Source: Candidatus Accumulibacter iunctus | GTDB lineage: Bacteria > Pseudomonadota > Gammaproteobacteria > Burkholderiales > Rhodocyclaceae | DNA length: 9,109 bases | Reading direction: 5' to 3' | Assembly: GCA_002345025.1 (NCBI GenBank) | Contig: DDUX01000022.1 | Location: 1 to 9,109 of the forward strand | In this document: positions 5,878-9,109 of the stretch, piece after piece | Layout: each line of letters starts with the position of its first letter | How positions within the stretch are numbered: the stretch's first letter is position 1 | Position numbers and translations under genes: made by a program | Notes under the pieces: model-generated | Databases searched by the model: none | What the model was told of the DNA's origin: nothing | The model's input: the letters and a program-made list of their open reading frames with translations, nothing else

Positions 5878-5885
5878 ACATATTC

Positions 5886-8579
5886 ATGGCAGCTCTGCCC
5901 GAAAACGCGCTGTCGGCCAGCTCCGGCGATGCCGACCCGCAGGAAACCCAGGAATGGCAAGACGCGCTGAGCGGCGTCATCGATCAGGAAGGGCCCGAAC
6001 GTGCCCATTTCCTGATCCAGGGACTGATTGGCCAGGCGCGCCAGGAAGGGATCGACATCCCCTACAGCGCGACGACCGAGTACGTGAACACGATTCCGGT
6101 CGAGCGGCAGCCGAAGTACCCGGGCAATGCCGACATGGAAATCCGCATCCACAACTACATCCGCTGGAATTCGATGGCGATGGTGGTGCGCGCCAACCGG
6201 CACAGCAACGTCGGTGGCCACATCGCCTCGTTCGCTTCGGCGGCGGCGCTCTACGACGTTGGCTTCTCGTGGTTCTGGCACGCCCCGTCGGAAACGCATG
6301 GCGGCGACCTGATCTTCTTCCAGGGCCATTCGGTTCCCGGCGTTTACGCGCGGGCGCACCTGCTCGGCCGCCTGACCGACGAACAGATGGACTGCTTCCG
6401 GCAGGAAGTCGATGGCAAGGGCATCTCGTCGTATCCGCACCCGTGGCTGATGCCGGGCTTCTGGCAGTTCCCGACGGTGTCGATGGGTCTCGGGCCGATC
6501 CAGGCGATCTATCAGGCGCGCTTCATGAAGTATCTCGACAGCCGTGGCTTCATCAAGGCTGCCGATCGCAAGGTCTGGGCCTTCCTCGGCGACGGTGAGA
6601 CCGACGAGGTCGAATCGCTCGGCGCCATCGGCATGGCGGCGCGCGAGCGGCTCGACAACCTGATCTTCGTCATCAACTGCAACCTGCAGCGGCTCGATGG
6701 GCCGGTGCGTGGCAACGGCAAGATCATCCAGGAACTCGAGGGCACTTTCCGCGGTGCCGGCTGGAACGTCATCAAGCTGATCTGGGGAACCAACTGGGAC
6801 GCGCTCTTCCTGCGCGACAGGAAGGGCATCCTGAAGAAGCGGATGATGGAGATCGTCGACGGCGAGTACCAGACCTTCAAGGCAAAGGACGGCGCCTACG
6901 TCCGCGAGCACTTCTTCAACACGCCGGAGCTGAAGGAGCTGGTCGCCGACTGGACCGACGACCAGGTCTGGGCGCTGAACCGCGGCGGCCACGACATCTT
7001 CAAGATCTACAGCGCCTACAAGGCCGCCGTCGAGCACCAGGGGCAGCCGACGCTGATCCTCGCCAAGACGATCAAGGGTTACGGCATGGGCCAGGCGGGC
7101 GAGGGGATGAACATCTCGCACCAGCAGAAGAAGCTCGACTTCGACGCGATCAAGCGCTTCCGCGATCGCTTCAGCCTGCCGGTCAGCGACGACCAGCTCT
7201 ACGAGCTGCCGTACCTGAAGTTCGCCGAGGGGTCGGCCGAACTCAGCTACATGCGGCAGCGCCGCATGGATCTCGGCGGTTACCTGCCGAAACGCCGCGG
7301 CAGCGCGGCGCCGCTCGAAATTCCCGACCTCGCGGCCTTCGACGCCCTGCTCAAGGCCTCCGGCGAAGGGCGTGAGGTGTCGACGACGATGGCCATCGTG
7401 CGCCTGCTCAACATCCTGCTCAAGGACAAGAAGGTCGGCCGGCACGTCGTCCCGATCGTTCCCGACGAGTCGCGCACCTTCGGCATGGAGGGTCTCTTCC
7501 GCCAGGTCGGCATCTGGAACCAGGAAGGGCAGAAGTACGTTCCGGAAGACCACGACCAGCTGATGTTCTACAAGGAGTCGAAGGACGGTCAGGTGCTGCA
7601 GGAAGGCATCAACGAGGCCGGCGCGATGAGCGACTGGATCGCCGCCGCGACCGCATACTCGGTGCACGGCGTGCAGATGATCCCGTTCTACATCTGCTAC
7701 TCGATGTTCGGGCTGCAACGGACGATGGACCTCTGCTGGGCGGCGGCCGACCAGCGCGCGCGTGGCTTCCTGATCGGTGGTACCGCCGGCCGCACGACGC
7801 TCAACGGCGAAGGCCTGCAGCACGAGGACGGCCATTCGCTGGTGCTCTCGAGCCTGATCCCCAACTGCCTCAGCTACGACCCGACCTTCTCCTTCGAGAT
7901 CGCCGTCGTCATGCGCGAAGGCCTGCGCCGGATGTACCAGGAGCAGGAGGACATCTTCTACTACATCACGGTGATGAACGAGAACTACGAGCATCCAGAG
8001 ATGCCCACCGGTGCCGAGGCCGACATCCTCAAGGGTATGTACCTGCTGCGTCGCGGCCAGTCGTCGGACACCCGCCCGGTGACGCCGCGCGTGCAGCTCC
8101 TCGGCTCGGGAACGATCTTCCGCGAAGTCATCGCCGCCGCCGAGCTGCTGAAGAACGACTGGGGCGTCGATGCCGACCTCTGGGGTTGCCCGAGCTTCAC
8201 CGAACTGGCGCGCGACGGCCTCGACGTGCAGCGCTGGAACATGCTCAACCCGCTGGCGAAGCCGCGTGTCTCGCACGTCGAGAGTTGCCTCGGCGATACG
8301 CGCGGCCCGATCGTCGCCGCCACCGACTACGTGCGCATGTTCGCCGAGCAGATTCGCCCGTTCATCAACCGTCGCTACGTGACCCTCGGTACCGACGGCT
8401 TCGGCCGCTCCGACACGCGCGAGAAGTTGCGCCATTTCTTCGAGGTCGATCGTCGCTGGGTCACCGTGGCGGCTCTGAAGGCGCTGGCCGACGACGGAAC
8501 GATCGAGCGCGACAAGGTCGCGCATGCCATCGCCCGCTATGGCATCGACGTCAACAAACCCAACCCGACGACGGTTTAA
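5886..8579 (+). CDS. aceE: Pyruvate dehydrogenase E1 component, homodimeric type (AceE)
   Basis: This is the ThDP-dependent E1 of the pyruvate dehydrogenase complex. It decarboxylates pyruvate and reductively acetylates the lipoyl groups of E2, feeding acetyl-CoA to the TCA cycle. The 897-aa product is close to E. coli AceE (887 aa). The N terminus (about 1-45) would be the E2-binding region. Visible motifs are RANRHSNVGGHIASF at about 102-116, SSYPHPWLMPGFWQFPTVSMGLGP at about 181-204, and the ThDP motif GDGETDE to NCN (235-266) followed by LQRLDGPVRGNGKI. The active-site loop YGMGQAGEGMNISHQ carries a histidine at 412 equivalent to E. coli His407, and SRTFGMEGLFRQ at 529-540 carries the conserved glutamate (E535). 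No frameshift or missing key residue is seen. aceF follows after 11 nt with its own GGGAG. The gene is divergent from iorAB, and the dyad over its -10 suggests negative control. Confidence 0.98.
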   Translation: MAALPENALSASSGDADPQETQEWQDALSGVIDQEGPERAHFLIQGLIGQARQEGIDIPYSATTEYVNTIPVERQPKYPGNADMEIRIHNYIRWNSMAMVVRANRHSNVGGHIASFASAAALYDVGFSWFWHAPSETHGGDLIFFQGHSVPGVYARAHLLGRLTDEQMDCFRQEVDGKGISSYPHPWLMPGFWQFPTVSMGLGPIQAIYQARFMKYLDSRGFIKAADRKVWAFLGDGETDEVESLGAIGMAARERLDNLIFVINCNLQRLDGPVRGNGKIIQELEGTFRGAGWNVIKLIWGTNWDALFLRDRKGILKKRMMEIVDGEYQTFKAKDGAYVREHFFNTPELKELVADWTDDQVWALNRGGHDIFKIYSAYKAAVEHQGQPTLILAKTIKGYGMGQAGEGMNISHQQKKLDFDAIKRFRDRFSLPVSDDQLYELPYLKFAEGSAELSYMRQRRMDLGGYLPKRRGSAAPLEIPDLAAFDALLKASGEGREVSTTMAIVRLLNILLKDKKVGRHVVPIVPDESRTFGMEGLFRQVGIWNQEGQKYVPEDHDQLMFYKESKDGQVLQEGINEAGAMSDWIAAATAYSVHGVQMIPFYICYSMFGLQRTMDLCWAAADQRARGFLIGGTAGRTTLNGEGLQHEDGHSLVLSSLIPNCLSYDPTFSFEIAVVMREGLRRMYQEQEDIFYYITVMNENYEHPEMPTGAEADILKGMYLLRRGQSSDTRPVTPRVQLLGSGTIFREVIAAAELLKNDWGVDADLWGCPSFTELARDGLDVQRWNMLNPLAKPRVSHVESCLGDTRGPIVAATDYVRMFAEQIRPFINRRYVTLGTDGFGRSDTREKLRHFFEVDRRWVTVAALKALADDGTIERDKVAHAIARYGIDVNKPNPTTV

Positions 8580-8590
8580 GGGAGCCAGCG

Positions 8591-9109
8591 ATGAGTCAAC
8601 TGATCGAAGTAAGAGTCCCCGACATCGGCGACTACCATGACGTGCCGGTGATCGACCTCTGCGTCATCGTCGGCGACGTCGTCAAGCTCGATGATGCGCT
8701 GGTCACCCTCGAATCCGACAAGGCGACGATGGACGTACCGTCGCCGGCAGCCGGCGTCGTGCGCGAGATTCGCGTGGCGCTCGGCGAGAAGCTCTCCGCG
8801 GGGGCGGTCGTCGTGCTGCTCGAGGCGGCGGAAGTCGCCGCCGCTACCGCCGCCGCTGCTCCGCCAGCCACCCCGGTAGCGACTCCGCCGGCCCCGCCGG
8901 CAGCCGCTGCTGCCGCTCCTGCCGTTGCCGTTGCCACCGCCGCGGCGCCGGTCGTGGTGCAGGTGCCGGACATCGGCGACTATCACGACGTGCCGGTAAT
9001 CGAAGTTTGCGTCCACGTCGGCGATACGATCAAGGTCGACGATGCTCTGGTGACCCTCGAGTCCGACAAGGCGACGATGGACGTTCCGTCGCCGGCAGCC
9101 GGCGTCGTG
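8591..9109 (+). CDS. aceF: Dihydrolipoamide acetyltransferase (PDH E2, AceF), N-terminal part, cut by the right edge
   Basis: The first 173 codons are visible and the frame is open to the window end. E2 forms the PDH core: its lipoyl groups take acetyl from AceE and the C-terminal domain (outside the window) transfers it to CoA. Two lipoyl domains are seen. Domain 1 spans about residues 5-76, with the lipoyl lysine K44 in ESDKATMD. Domain 2 begins at about residue 123, with K160 in the same motif, and is cut off. They are joined by an Ala/Pro-rich flexible linker (about 80-122), typical of E2 swinging arms. VPDIGDYHDVPVI begins both domains. The start ATG has GGGAG (8580-8584) 6 nt upstream. 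More lipoyl domains, the peripheral-subunit-binding domain and the catalytic domain are expected beyond the edge. A lipoyl-domain E3 (lpdA) fused or adjacent downstream is possible but not visible. Confidence 0.96.
   Translation, partial: MSQLIEVRVPDIGDYHDVPVIDLCVIVGDVVKLDDALVTLESDKATMDVPSPAAGVVREIRVALGEKLSAGAVVVLLEAAEVAAATAAAAPPATPVATPPAPPAAAAAAPAVAVATAAAPVVVQVPDIGDYHDVPVIEVCVHVGDTIKVDDALVTLESDKATMDVPSPAAGVV
8615..8761 (+). repeat. Lipoyl-domain repeat, copy 1, in aceF
   Basis: These 49 codons (residues 9-57) recur at 8963-9109, offset by 348 nt. The two copies share 43 of 49 residues. Within the copy, the last 54 nt (8708-8761) differ from copy 2 at only two synonymous positions. Confidence 0.9.
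8963..9109 (+). repeat. Lipoyl-domain repeat, copy 2, in aceF, truncated by the window edge
   Basis: This is residues 125-173 of the aceF product, repeating residues 9-57. The first 31 codons differ from copy 1 at 19 of 93 bases, while the last 18 codons differ at 2 of 54 bases. The repeat continues past the edge. Confidence 0.9.

Larger units (their letters stand above)
5575..5885. other. Divergent intergenic control region between iorA and aceE
   Basis: This 311-bp segment holds no convincing gene. It is noticeably richer in A/T stretches than the flanking coding DNA. It carries the promoters and ribosome binding sites of two divergent operons, a CRP/FNR-family box near the iorA side, a second unrelated palindrome over the aceE promoter and a GC-rich stem in the aceE leader. 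Open frames crossing it (for example 5642-5869 on plus and 5617-5850 on minus) lack a ribosome binding site and any recognisable protein motif. Confidence 0.85.

Noticed and set aside
5769..5885. N-terminal extension of AceE by 39 residues
   Set aside because: There is no Shine-Dalgarno sequence at 5769. The extension is unlike the family, and AGGAG at 5873-5877 supports the ATG at 5886.
4456..5970. 504-codon plus-strand frame antisense to iorA that reaches into the aceE start
   Set aside because: It is a shadow of iorA codon bias. The protein has no domain and the frame conflicts with the promoter region and aceE.
5871..8525. Very long open frame (884 codons) on the minus strand antisense to aceE
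   Set aside because: It mirrors aceE codon structure (third-position GC removes stops from the complementary frame). Its translation is Arg/Asp/Val/His-rich with no recognisable motif, and aceE itself is unmistakable.
8576..9016. 146-codon minus-strand frame over the aceF start, Gly/Arg-rich
   Set aside because: It is the complement of the Ala/Pro-rich linker and lipoyl coding sequence, and the aceF frame is clear.

Overview
The window looks like chromosomal core-metabolism DNA from a high-GC proteobacterium. The style of the genes fits a betaproteobacterium (an E. coli-type homodimeric pyruvate dehydrogenase E1, an E2 with repeated lipoyl domains, class I PurE and FNR-type regulation). My best guess is a Rhodocyclales/Accumulibacter-like organism, but that is an impression and no marker gene proves it. 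I see no mobile elements, tRNA/rRNA genes or CRISPR arrays.

Layout. The left 5.57 kb is all on the minus strand. In transcription order it reads iorA (5574-3670), iorB (3590-2955), folD (2886-2035), purE (2035-1535), purK (1506-349) and the first 119 codons of a Sua5/YrdC-family gene (from 359, running off the left edge). From folD onward the genes are tightly packed: folD/purE share one base, purE/purK are 28 nt apart, and purK/sua5 overlap by 11 nt. This looks like one housekeeping operon that makes one-carbon folate, two purine-pathway enzymes and the threonylcarbamoyl-AMP needed for the tRNA t6A modification.

The right 3.5 kb is on the plus strand. It holds a complete aceE (5886-8579) and, 11 nt downstream, the start of aceF (from 8591, cut by the window edge after two lipoyl-domain beginnings).

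Between them lies a 311-bp divergent control region (5575-5885). It separates two enzyme systems that do related chemistry with different electron acceptors: IorAB (2-oxoacid:ferredoxin oxidoreductase, oxygen-sensitive, ferredoxin-linked) and PDH (NAD-linked). It contains a near-consensus FNR/Anr-type box placed for activation of iorAB. It also has a good sigma70-like promoter for aceE whose -10 is covered by a perfect 7-5-7 inverted repeat, and a GC-rich stem in the aceE leader. The most interesting idea in the window is that this segment is a redox/metabolite switch choosing between the two oxoacid dehydrogenation routes. The elements are seen directly; the switch is inference.
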